In this document: one piece after another, positions 1-7,568 of the stretch
Layout of the letters: every line of letters begins with the position of its first letter
Position numbering within the stretch: the first letter of the stretch is position 1
From: Thermohalobaculum sp039817245
GTDB lineage: Bacteria; Pseudomonadota; Alphaproteobacteria; Rhodobacterales; Rhodobacteraceae
Assembly (NCBI GenBank): GCA_039817245.1
Contig: JBCBWF010000226.1
Location: forward strand, 1-8,205
Direction of reading: 5' to 3'
Length of the DNA: 8,205 bases
Notes under the pieces: generated by a model
Told to the model about the DNA's origin: nothing
The model's input: the letters and a program-made list of their open reading frames with translations, nothing else
Databases searched by the model: none
Translations under genes and position numbers: made by a program

Positions 1-882
1 CCGCGCCCCTTCGAGGCCACCGTCGCCGAGGCCGGGGCGCGCCTCGAGCAGGCCGAGGCCGCTCGCCGCCTCGCCGATGCCGAGCTCGAGCGCGCCCGCC
101 AGCTCCTGGACCGCGGCCATGTGAGCCAGTCGGTCTACGACACCCGCCAGCGCGAGGCGGAGAACGCCGTCGCCGCCATCGCCGCCGCCCGCGCCGCCCT
201 CGATCGTGCGCGCCTCGATCTCGGCTTCACCCGCATCCATGCGCCGGTGACGGGCCGGATCTCGGACGACGCGGTGAGCCCGGGTAACCTCATCTCTGGC
301 GGGGCGGGCAGCGGCGCGCTCACCACCATCGTCTCGCTCGACCCCATCCACTTCGTGTTCGACGCGACCGAGCAGCAATATCTCGAATACATGCGCGCCA
401 CGACCTCCGGCGGCCTGCGCCAGCGCGCCGCGAAAACCCCCGTCGCCGTCCGGCTCGTGGACGAGGCGGACTTCACCCATCCCGGCGTCATCGACTTCGT
501 GGACAACCGCATCGACCGCGCCACCGGCACGATCCGTGGCCGCGCCGTCCTCGACAACGCCAAGGGCATGCTCACGCCGGGCATGTTCGGCCGCCTCCGC
601 CTGGCCACCGAGGAGAATGCCGAGACCGTGCTCGTGCCCGAACGCGCGATCGGCTCGGACCAGACGCGCAAATTCGTCTGGGTCGTGCGCGCCGACGACA
701 CGGTGGAGCGCCGGCTCGTGCGCATCGGCGAGCGCGCCGGCGGCCTCACGGTGATCGAGGCGGGCCTCGAGGCAGGCGAACGCGTCATCGTCTCCGGCCT
801 CCACCGCGTGGCCGAGGGCGCCGCTGTCACGCCTGTCCCCGAACGAGAACCCGAACGCACGGTCGCGGTGGCCACGCGCTGA
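1..882 (+). CDS. RND efflux periplasmic adaptor subunit (membrane fusion protein, AcrA/MexA-like), 5'-truncated
   Basis: The reading frame is open from the first base of the window and ends at TGA 880-882, giving 293 residues. Family members are usually about 380-400 aa, so roughly 100 N-terminal residues (lipoprotein signal, first lipoyl half, first hairpin strand) lie outside. A GTG at 121 is internal, because coding similarity continues upstream of it. In order the fragment shows the Ala/Glu/Arg-rich alpha-helical hairpin (about residues 5-72), the second lipoyl half with 'GFTRIHAPVTGRIS' (about 75-88), a beta-barrel with 'LDPIHFVFDATEQQ', and the family hallmark 'NRIDRATGTIRGRAVLDN' followed by 'GMLTPGMFGRLRL'. 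A membrane-proximal domain ends with 'GLEAGERVIVSGLHRVAEGA'. In this family the adaptor bridges the inner-membrane RND pump and an outer-membrane channel in the periplasm. It sits 40 nt upstream of the RND gene and is almost certainly co-transcribed with it. Substrates cannot be told from the sequence. Confidence 0.93.
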   Translation, partial: PRPFEATVAEAGARLEQAEAARRLADAELERARQLLDRGHVSQSVYDTRQREAENAVAAIAAARAALDRARLDLGFTRIHAPVTGRISDDAVSPGNLISGGAGSGALTTIVSLDPIHFVFDATEQQYLEYMRATTSGGLRQRAAKTPVAVRLVDEADFTHPGVIDFVDNRIDRATGTIRGRAVLDNAKGMLTPGMFGRLRLATEENAETVLVPERAIGSDQTRKFVWVVRADDTVERRLVRIGERAGGLTVIEAGLEAGERVIVSGLHRVAEGAAVTPVPEREPERTVAVATR

Positions 883-910
883 GGCGCGCCCCGCGACCCG
901 ACCCCCAGGT

Positions 911-918
911 GAGGAAAG
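911..918 (+). promoter_or_regulatory. Ribosome binding site of the RND pump gene
   Basis: GAGGAAAG is a good Shine-Dalgarno match, with its GAGGA core ending 7 nt before the ATG at 923. It fixes the start of the pump gene and gives it its own ribosome entry within the 40-nt spacer after the adaptor stop codon. Confidence 0.75.
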
Positions 919-922
919 ACCG

Positions 923-3900
923 ATGAAATTCTCGCAGTTCTTTATCGACCGCCCGATCTTCGCGATCGTCGTCTCCGCCTTCATCACCATCCTCGGCGCG
1001 CTCTCCTATTTCACGCTGCCGGTGGCCCAGTATCCGGAGGTGGCCCCGCCCACGATCCAGGTGCGCGCCCAGTATCCCGGCGCCTCCGCCGAGACCATCG
1101 CGCGCACGGTCGCCACGCCGCTGGAGCAGGAGATCAACGGCGTCGAGGGGATGATCTACCTCTCCTCGCAGGCGACCGGCGACGGCAACCTGACCGTCAC
1201 CGCCACCTTCGAGCTCGGCACCGATCTCGACCAGGCCCAGGTGCTCGTGCAGAACCGCGTCGCCATCGCCGAGCCGCGCCTGCCGGAGGAGGTGCGCCGG
1301 CTCGGCCTCGTCACGCAGAAGGCCTCGCCCGACCTCCTGATGGTCGTCCACATGTACTCCCCGGACGCCTCGCGGGACGATCTGTACATCACCAACGCGG
1401 CCCAGCGGGTGCGCGACGAGCTGATCCGCATCGGCGGCGTCGGCCAGATCACCATCTTCGGCGCGCGGGACTACGCGATGCGCGTATGGCTCGACCCCGA
1501 GCGGATCGCGGCCCTCGAGATGACCCCCGGCGAAGTGATCGCCGCGATGCGCGCCCAGAACGCGCAGGTCGCCTCGGGCCTACTGAACCAGCAGCCGAGC
1601 CCCACCGGCGCGGCCTTCGAGCTCTCCGTGCAGACCACCGGCCGCCTCGCCGATCCGGAGGCGTTCGGCCGCATCATCGTCAAGCGCGGCGAGGACGGGC
1701 GCATCGTACGCCTCGCCGATATCGCCCGCGTCGAGCTCGGAGCGGCGGACTACACGACCCGCGCCTATCTCGACACGAACTCCGCCGTCGCCATGGTGAT
1801 CAACCAGCGCCCCGGCACCAATGCGCTCGCCACCGCGGACGAGGTGCTGGCCACGGTCGAGCGGCTCTCGGCGGACTTTCCCGAGGGCCTCGCCTACGAC
1901 GTCATCTACAACCCCACCGAGTTCATCTCCGCCTCCATCGACGCGGTCGTTGCCACGATGATCGAGGCGGTCGCGCTGGTGGTCGCCGTGGTGCTCCTCT
2001 TCCTCGGCACCTGGCGCGCTGCGGTCACGCCGATCCTCGCCATCCCCGTCTCGCTCGTGGGCACCTTCGCGGTGATGGCCGCGCTCGGCTACTCCATCAA
2101 CAACCTCTCCCTCTTCGGTCTCGTCCTCGCCGTCGGCATCGTGGTGGACGACGCGATCATCGTGGTGGAGGGCATCGAGAAGCATATCCGCGGCGGCCTC
2201 TCCCCGCGCGACGCCGCCAAGCGGACGATGCGCGAGGTCTCCGGTGCGCTGATCGCCACCTCGCTCGTGCTCGCTGCCGTGTTCATCCCCACCGCTGCGG
2301 TGGAGGGCATCTCCGGGCAGTTCTACCGCCAGTTCGCGCTCACCATCACCGCGGCCACGGCGATCTCGCTGCTGGTCTCGCTCACCCTCTCGCCGGCGCT
2401 GGCCGCCCGGCTCCTGCGCCCGCACGGCTCGGCGCGCCCGGGGCTCCTGATGCGCCCGGTCATGGCCGCCCTCGGCCGGTTCGACCGCGGCTTCGCCTGG
2501 CTCTCCGGCGGCTATGCGGGCATGACCCGGCGCCTCGTGCGCATCCCGGTCATCCTGCTCGCCGGCTATGCGGGGTTGCTGATGGCCACCGATCACCAGT
2601 TCTCCAAGGTCCCCGGCGGCTTCATCCCCGAGCAGGACCAGGGCTACTACATCACCGTCGTGCAGCTCCCGCCGGGCGCCTCGCTCGAGCGCACCGATGC
2701 GGTGGTGCGCGAGGCCACCGAACAGCTCCTCGCCATCGATGGCGTCGAGAACGCCGCCGTCTTCGCCGGCTTCAACGGCGCGACCTTCACCACCGAGTCC
2801 AACACCGGCGTCATCTTCTTCACCACCACACCCTTCGCCGACCGCGAGGCGCGCGGGATCGTGGCCGCAGAGGTTCTCGGCCAGGCCCGCCAGCGCATGG
2901 CCGCCATCGACGATGCGGCGATCTTCGTGATCGCCCCCCCGCCCGTGCGCGGCATCGGCACCGGCGGCGGCTTCAAGATGATGCTGCAGGACACCGGCGG
3001 CCTCGGCCCCGTGGCCCTCGAGCAGGCCGCGCGCGCGCTCGCCGGTGCTGCCAATGCCGATCCCGGCCTCGTCGCGGTCTTCTCGCTCTACTCCACCGGC
3101 ACGCCGCGCGTCTGGGCGGAGATCGACCGCGAGCGTGCCGAGATGCTCAACATCCCCGTCGGCCGCGTGAACGAGGCGCTCGAGGTCTATCTCGGCTCGG
3201 CCTATGTGAACGACTTCAACCTCTTCGGCCGCACCTACCGCGTGATCGCCCAGGCCGATGCGCCCTTCCGCGAGAGCGCGGAGGACGTCGCCCGCCTGCG
3301 CACCCGCTCGGACGACGGGGCGATGGTCCCGCTCGGCGCCGTGGCCACCTTCCACGACACCACCGGGCCTCTGCGCCAGCCGCGCTACAACCTGTTCCCC
3401 GCCGCCGCGATCCAGGGCCAGGCGCTGCCCGGCATCTCCTCCGGCGAGGCGCTCGCGCGGATGGAGGCGCTCGCCGCCGAGGTTCTCCCCGCCGGCATCA
3501 GCTATGAATGGACCGAGCTCAGCTACCAGGAGAAGAACACCGGCGACACGGCGGCCATCGTCTTCGGCCTCGCGGTGCTCTTCGTCTTCCTCGTGCTGGC
3601 GGCCCAATACGAGAGCTGGGCATTGCCGGCCGCGGTCATCCTGATCGTGCCCATGGTGCTCCTCTCCGCGATCACGGGGGTTGATCTCGGCGGGCTCGAT
3701 AACAACATCCTTGTCCAGATCGGTTGTGTGGTGCTTGTCGCCCTGGCCTCGAAAAACGCCATCCTCATCGTCGAATTCGCAAAACAGGCCGAGGAAGAGG
3801 GCCTGAGCCGCTGGCAGGCGGCCGTCCGCGCAGCCGAGACGCGGCTCCGGCCCATCGTGATGACTTCGCTCGCCTTCATTCTCGGCGTCGTTCCCCTGAT

Positions 3901-4114
3901 GGTCGCCACCGGCGCGGGCGCAGAGATGCGCCAGGCCCTCGGCACCTCGGTCTTCTCGGGCATGCTGGGCGTCACGCTCTTCGGCCTGCTCTTCACCCCG
4001 GTCTCCTACGTCGTCATGCGCGGCATCGAGGACCGCTTCCTCCGCCGCAAGGCCGCGCCCGCCGAGGGCAACGTCAAGAGCGACGATCAACCCATCCCCG
4101 GCTTCGGCGTCTGA
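923..4114 (+). CDS. RND multidrug efflux pump, inner-membrane permease (AcrB/MexB-like, HAE1 type)
   Basis: This is a complete 1063-aa protein, the normal length for the family (about 1040-1060). It begins with the typical 'MKFSQFFIDRPIFAIVVS' first membrane helix, followed by the periplasmic porter segment 'LPVAQYPEVAPPTIQVRAQY'. The proton-relay residues are intact: the Asp pair 409-410 in TM4 ('GIVVDDAIIVVEGIE') and Lys944 in TM10 ('ASKNAILIVEFAK'), plus the conserved 'RLRPIVMTSLAFILGVVPL'. The two halves each carry six predicted membrane helices and a large periplasmic loop; the second loop starts near 'VPGGFIPEQDQGYY'. In this family a trimer exchanges protons for amphiphilic compounds and passes them through the adaptor to an outer-membrane channel. 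The start is supported by a strong ribosome binding site. It is the last gene of the adaptor-pump operon, and a hairpin terminator follows 19 nt after its stop. No TolC-like gene is visible, so the channel is either encoded upstream or shared. The specific drug range is unknown. Confidence 0.96.
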   Translation: MKFSQFFIDRPIFAIVVSAFITILGALSYFTLPVAQYPEVAPPTIQVRAQYPGASAETIARTVATPLEQEINGVEGMIYLSSQATGDGNLTVTATFELGTDLDQAQVLVQNRVAIAEPRLPEEVRRLGLVTQKASPDLLMVVHMYSPDASRDDLYITNAAQRVRDELIRIGGVGQITIFGARDYAMRVWLDPERIAALEMTPGEVIAAMRAQNAQVASGLLNQQPSPTGAAFELSVQTTGRLADPEAFGRIIVKRGEDGRIVRLADIARVELGAADYTTRAYLDTNSAVAMVINQRPGTNALATADEVLATVERLSADFPEGLAYDVIYNPTEFISASIDAVVATMIEAVALVVAVVLLFLGTWRAAVTPILAIPVSLVGTFAVMAALGYSINNLSLFGLVLAVGIVVDDAIIVVEGIEKHIRGGLSPRDAAKRTMREVSGALIATSLVLAAVFIPTAAVEGISGQFYRQFALTITAATAISLLVSLTLSPALAARLLRPHGSARPGLLMRPVMAALGRFDRGFAWLSGGYAGMTRRLVRIPVILLAGYAGLLMATDHQFSKVPGGFIPEQDQGYYITVVQLPPGASLERTDAVVREATEQLLAIDGVENAAVFAGFNGATFTTESNTGVIFFTTTPFADREARGIVAAEVLGQARQRMAAIDDAAIFVIAPPPVRGIGTGGGFKMMLQDTGGLGPVALEQAARALAGAANADPGLVAVFSLYSTGTPRVWAEIDRERAEMLNIPVGRVNEALEVYLGSAYVNDFNLFGRTYRVIAQADAPFRESAEDVARLRTRSDDGAMVPLGAVATFHDTTGPLRQPRYNLFPAAAIQGQALPGISSGEALARMEALAAEVLPAGISYEWTELSYQEKNTGDTAAIVFGLAVLFVFLVLAAQYESWALPAAVILIVPMVLLSAITGVDLGGLDNNILVQIGCVVLVALASKNAILIVEFAKQAEEEGLSRWQAAVRAAETRLRPIVMTSLAFILGVVPLMVATGAGAEMRQALGTSVFSGMLGVTLFGLLFTPVSYVVMRGIEDRFLRRKAAPAEGNVKSDDQPIPGFGV

Positions 4115-4133
4115 TCCTCACCCAGACGTCCTC

Positions 4134-4171
4134 GAAGGGCCCGGGGTGCAACCCCCGGGCCCTTCCCCTTT
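4134..4171 (+). terminator. Hairpin terminator after the RND efflux operon
   Basis: A perfect 13-bp stem (GAAGGGCCCGGGG 4134-4146 with CCCCGGGCCCTTC 4153-4165) closes a 6-nt loop and is followed by CCCCTTT. The stem is very stable but the tail has only three T's, so termination may be imperfect or assisted. It lies 19 nt after the pump stop codon and separates the operon from the next gene. Confidence 0.75.
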
Positions 4172-4198
4172 GGGAAGCCGCCCCCAAACCGCTACACT
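4170..4198 (+). promoter_or_regulatory. Weak sigma-70-like promoter candidate
   Basis: TTGGGA (4170-4175) and TACACT (4193-4198) are separated by 17 nt and match the -35 and -10 consensus at four of six bases each. The site falls between the operon terminator and the next gene, where a promoter would be expected. It was picked by eye and the match is modest, so it is only a candidate. Confidence 0.25.
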
Positions 4199-4203
4199 TC
4201 ACG

Positions 4204-4225
4204 ACCGGCCGCACCGGCGGCCGGT
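4204..4225. repeat. 9-bp perfect inverted repeat in the leader of the ABC/CNBD gene
   Basis: ACCGGCCGC (4204-4212) and GCGGCCGGT (4217-4225) are exact reverse complements around a 4-nt centre. The repeat lies 35 nt before the start codon at 4260 and just after the candidate -10 element, so it could be an operator or an RNA hairpin near the 5' end of the transcript. In sequence this GC-rich, chance symmetry is also possible. Confidence 0.45.
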
Positions 4226-4259
4226 GCCCGATTGCCCCGCTCCGGACCGGAAAACGCTC

Positions 4260-7200
4260 ATGGAACAGTCCCTGTTCGCCTTCATCTGGAAGCACAGCAA
4301 GCGCGACCAGTTCATCCTGCTCGCCGTCACCGTGCTCTCCTTCCCGCTGCTCTACGCCACGCTCGAGCTGCCGAAGCGCATCATCAACGACGCCATCGGC
4401 GCGACCGAGCCGGTGCTCAGCCTCTTCGGCATGGAGGTCACGCAGCTCCAGTACCTCGGCGTTCTCTGCTTCGGCTTCCTGCTCGCGGTCATCGCCAGCG
4501 GGCTGATGAAGATGCGGGTCAACACGATGAAGGGGATCCTGTCGGAGCGGCTGCTCCGCCGCTTCCGCTTCACGCTGATCGAGCGGATCCTGCGCTTCCC
4601 GAAACCCCAGTTCCGGCGTACATCGCAGGGCGCGCTCATCTCGATGGTCACGAGCGAGGCCGAGCCCCTCGGCGGCGTGATGGGCGACGCGGTGGCCCAG
4701 CCCGTCTTCCAGGCGGGCCAGATGCTCACCATCCTCACCTTCCTCTTCGTGCAGAGCCCCTGGCTCGGGCTCGCGGCCGTCGCGCTCATCCCGCTCCAGG
4801 CCTGGCTGATCCCGCTCCTGCAGCGCCGGATCAATCTTCTCAACAAGGCGCGGGTGCAGGAGGTGCGCCGCCTCGCCGAGCGCATCGGCGAGAGCGTGGA
4901 AGGGGTCGGCGATCTCCGGGCCAACGGCGCGCTGCGCTTCACGCTGGCGGATATGACCACGCGCCTCGGCACGCTCTTCGACATCCGCTACCGGATCTAC
5001 CGCCAGAAGTTCTTCATGAAGTTTCTCAACAACTTCATCACGCAGCTCACGCCGTTCTTCTTCTTCTCCATCGGCGGCTACCTGGCGATCACCGGGGATC
5101 TTACGGTCGGCGCGCTCGTCGCGGCGCTCGCAGCCTACAAGGACCTCTCCGGGCCCTGGAAGGAGCTCCTGACCTACTACAACCAGGTGCAGGATATGAG
5201 CCTGCGCTACAACACCATCGTCGAGCAGTTCGCGCCGCGCGGCCTGCTGGAGGCGGAGCTGGTCAACGGCGAGCCGGCCGAGCTGCCGCGCCTCACCGGG
5301 CCCATCGAGCTCCACAACGTCTCGGTGCGCGAGCCTGACGGATCGCTTCTGCTCGAGGATATCAGCGCTCGCATCCCCGCCGGGTCCAGCGTTGCCATCG
5401 AGGCGCCGAACGCCTCCGAGCGGCGCGCCTTCGCCGAGCTGATCGCGCGTGAGGTGAGCCCCGCCAGCGGGCGCGTCACCATCGCCGGCAGCGACCTCGC
5501 CGGGCTGCACCAGAGCGTGCTGGCCACCCGTATCGGCTACGCCGCCGCCCGCCCGCAGATGTTCCGCGGCACGATCCGGGACAACGTGCTGATGGGCCTG
5601 CGCATCGCCCCGAACGGCGCTGCCGAGGCCTCCGCCGCCGCGCTGGAGGAGGCCCGGCGCACCGGCAACAGCACCGACGATGCGAGCTGCGACTGGACCG
5701 ATCTCGGCCGCATCGGCCTCCGCGAGGCCGATGAACTGCGCGACTGGTGGCTGAAGCTCGTCGAGGCGATGGGCACCGACGGCTTCCTCTTCGACCGCGG
5801 GATGGACCGGCGCTTTGACCCCGAGGAGCACCCCGAGCTCGCCCGCCGGCTCGTCGCGCTCCGCCCGCGCATCGCCGAGCGGATCGCCGAGGCAGGCTAC
5901 GAGATCGGCTTTCACGCCTTCGACCGCGAGGCCTTCAACCCCGGGCTCCCCGTCGGCGGGAACCTGCTCTTCGCCATTCCGCGTCGCGAGATCAGCTCGG
6001 ACGAGATGGCCGCCAACCCGCGGCTCCTGCCCGCCTTCCGCGCCCTCGGCCTAGAGGAGAAGCTCCTCTTCCTCGGCGCCGAGATCATCGCGGTGCTCAC
6101 CCGCACCTTCGGCGAAGTCGGCACCGATCACCCGCTCTTCGTGCGCCTCGGCATGGATGCCGCGTTCTTCAAGCAGCTCGTGGAGATCGAGGCAAAGCGG
6201 CGCGAGATCGGGCTCGACCGGCTCGACGAGCGCATGCGCAGCCTGCTCATGACCGTGCCCTTCCGCCTCTCCGCCGAGCAGATCGGCACCGGCTTCCCGG
6301 AGGCCTTGCGCAGCAAGATCCTCGATCTGCGCCGCACCCGCGGCGAAGCGCTCCGCCGCGAAGCCGTCGATGTCTTCGCGCCGCTGGAGCCGGACAGCTA
6401 TGTCGAGGGCCTCTCGGTCCTGGAGAACGTGATCTGGGGCAAGGTCGCGCTGGGCGCCGGGAACTGCGCGCACAAGCTGCGCGCCCTCGTCGCCGAGGTG
6501 CTGATCGCGGAGGGGCTGAAGGGCGAGATCGCTCAGCTCATCTACGACGTTGCGATCGATATCGGCGGCGCCGGCCTCTCGCCGGTCGCGCAGGAACGTA
6601 TGGGCTTCGTGCGTGCCGCCATCAAGAAGCCGGACATCCTGGTGCTCGACAACGCGCTGGCCAGCCACTCCTCGGAGGCGCGCCAGGCGACGCGGACGAA
6701 GCTGCGCGCCCTCCTGCCCGAGACCACGCTGATCTATCTGGAGGAGCGCTTCCGCAACCCGGCCGACTACGACGTCCATCTCGCCATCGAGAACGGCCGT
6801 CTGGCGGGGGCGGAGGACGACGATGCGGCTTCGTCCGATCCCTCGATGAATGCCGATCTCGATCGCAAGATGCGCGCCCTCGCGGCCACGTCGCTGTTCC
6901 ACGAGCTCGACAGCAAGCAGCTGCGGCTGCTGGCCTTCGCCTCGCAATGGTTCAAGGTTCGGGAAGGCACGCCGATCTTCGAGCAGGGCGATATCGCGGA
7001 TGCTGCGTATTTGATCACCCAGGGCCATGCGCTACTCCGCTGGCCGGACATGCGCGATCCCGAGGCTGCGATCGCCTCGGTTGAGCCTGGCCGGCTGATC
7101 GGGGATCTCTCGGTGATCACGGGCACGCGGCGGAGCCTCGAGCTCGTTGCGGAGACGGAGGTGAAGGGGCTGCGGATCGGGTCGGAGGAACTCCTGGAGA

Positions 7201-7388
7201 TCATCACCACCGACCCCGTGGTGTCGATGAGCCTCCTGCGCACCGTTTCAGGCTATCTCGGCCAGCTTGGCGGACGCCTGCACGACCTGCGCGCGCGCAT
7301 CCACGGAGACGATGTCGACTACCCCCCGACGCTGCAGCAGATGAACGAAACCGTTGCAAAGGAAGCCGCCGCCGCGCGGGCGGAATAG
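4260..7388 (+). CDS. ABC-exporter-like membrane protein with degenerate nucleotide-binding domain and C-terminal cyclic-nucleotide-binding domain
   Basis: The protein is 1042 aa. I chose the ATG at 4260 because it begins the conserved-looking 'MEQSLFAFIWKHSKRDQF'; an earlier in-frame GTG at 4146 lies inside the terminator hairpin. Domain order is as follows. Residues about 17-300 form an ABC-exporter-type membrane domain, with hydrophobic segments near 17-38, 63-84, 146-187 and 258-300. Residues about 350-860 form an ABC nucleotide-binding domain interrupted by a long insertion (about 443-722). Residues about 871-1000 form a CRP-type cyclic-nucleotide-binding domain, and a helical tail follows. 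The ATPase motifs are broken. The Walker A place reads 'APNASERRA' (382-390, Arg388 instead of Lys), the signature reads LSPVAQ (773-778), the catalytic Glu after Walker B Asp797 is Asn798, and the H-loop His is Glu829. Gln433 of the Q-loop remains. The cyclic-nucleotide pocket keeps Asp949 (usual Glu), Arg958 and Ser959. ATP-driven transport is therefore unlikely, and a ligand-responsive membrane scaffold or regulator is an inference. It appears to be a single-gene unit flanked by hairpins. The Shine-Dalgarno site is weak. Confidence 0.88.
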   Translation: MEQSLFAFIWKHSKRDQFILLAVTVLSFPLLYATLELPKRIINDAIGATEPVLSLFGMEVTQLQYLGVLCFGFLLAVIASGLMKMRVNTMKGILSERLLRRFRFTLIERILRFPKPQFRRTSQGALISMVTSEAEPLGGVMGDAVAQPVFQAGQMLTILTFLFVQSPWLGLAAVALIPLQAWLIPLLQRRINLLNKARVQEVRRLAERIGESVEGVGDLRANGALRFTLADMTTRLGTLFDIRYRIYRQKFFMKFLNNFITQLTPFFFFSIGGYLAITGDLTVGALVAALAAYKDLSGPWKELLTYYNQVQDMSLRYNTIVEQFAPRGLLEAELVNGEPAELPRLTGPIELHNVSVREPDGSLLLEDISARIPAGSSVAIEAPNASERRAFAELIAREVSPASGRVTIAGSDLAGLHQSVLATRIGYAAARPQMFRGTIRDNVLMGLRIAPNGAAEASAAALEEARRTGNSTDDASCDWTDLGRIGLREADELRDWWLKLVEAMGTDGFLFDRGMDRRFDPEEHPELARRLVALRPRIAERIAEAGYEIGFHAFDREAFNPGLPVGGNLLFAIPRREISSDEMAANPRLLPAFRALGLEEKLLFLGAEIIAVLTRTFGEVGTDHPLFVRLGMDAAFFKQLVEIEAKRREIGLDRLDERMRSLLMTVPFRLSAEQIGTGFPEALRSKILDLRRTRGEALRREAVDVFAPLEPDSYVEGLSVLENVIWGKVALGAGNCAHKLRALVAEVLIAEGLKGEIAQLIYDVAIDIGGAGLSPVAQERMGFVRAAIKKPDILVLDNALASHSSEARQATRTKLRALLPETTLIYLEERFRNPADYDVHLAIENGRLAGAEDDDAASSDPSMNADLDRKMRALAATSLFHELDSKQLRLLAFASQWFKVREGTPIFEQGDIADAAYLITQGHALLRWPDMRDPEAAIASVEPGRLIGDLSVITGTRRSLELVAETEVKGLRIGSEELLEIITTDPVVSMSLLRTVSGYLGQLGGRLHDLRARIHGDDVDYPPTLQQMNETVAKEAAAARAE

Positions 7389-7393
7389 TGCGC

Positions 7394-7429
7394 GGAGCGG
7401 CCGTGCCTTACCGCCCTTGCGGCCGCTCC
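7394..7429 (+). terminator. Hairpin after the ABC/CNBD gene, probable terminator
   Basis: GGAGCGGCCG (7394-7403) pairs exactly with CGGCCGCTCC (7420-7429) around a 16-nt loop, starting 6 nt after the TAG stop. No T-tract follows (CACCCACGAC), so it would be an atypical terminator or a 3'-end stabilising structure. Its right arm also takes part in a competing longer inverted repeat. Confidence 0.45.
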
Positions 7430-7568
7430 CACCCACGACATTGTTCCTGCACGATTGCGAACATTAGATGAACAAACTGCTTTCCCGGATCGATTGGTGG
7501 CAATGCCATCGCGGTCAGCGACCGTTCACCTTCTGGTGCTCAAACTGACGTGGGAGGGAGCGGCCGCA
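7418..7568. repeat. 20-bp imperfect inverted repeat bounding a 151-bp segment of lower GC
   Basis: TGCGGCCGCTCCCACCCACG (7418-7437) is the reverse complement of CGTGGGAGGGAGCGGCCGCA (7549-7568) with one mismatch in 20. The enclosed 111 bp have lower GC than the surroundings. This is the layout of a miniature inverted-repeat element, but I see no target-site duplication next to the outer ends and no second copy in the window. Both arms carry a GCGGCCGC octamer. Alternatively it is a long-range RNA pairing that competes with the hairpin at 7394-7429. Confidence 0.5.

Noticed and set aside
121..123. GTG at 121 as the start of the adaptor gene
   Set aside because: The same frame is open to base 1 and encodes hairpin-helix sequence typical of the adaptor, so the gene is truncated by the window edge and does not start here.
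1486..3507. 673-codon + strand frame overlapping the RND gene
   Set aside because: It is an Arg/His/Pro-rich frame-shifted shadow inside the pump gene with no domain-like sequence.
1580..4090. 836-codon open frame on the - strand opposite the RND pump gene
   Set aside because: It is antisense to a complete, well-conserved RND permease. Its Asp/Glu/Gly/His/Arg-rich composition is typical of shadow frames in high-GC DNA.
4146..4259. Upstream GTG start for the ABC/CNBD gene adding 38 residues
   Set aside because: The GTG lies inside the terminator hairpin and the added residues are Pro/Arg-rich, unlike a membrane-protein N-terminus. The ATG at 4260 begins family-like sequence.
4074..5915. 613-codon open frame on the - strand opposite the ABC/CNBD gene
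   Set aside because: It lies antisense to the membrane domain coding sequence and the terminator, has low-complexity composition, and shows no recognisable motif.
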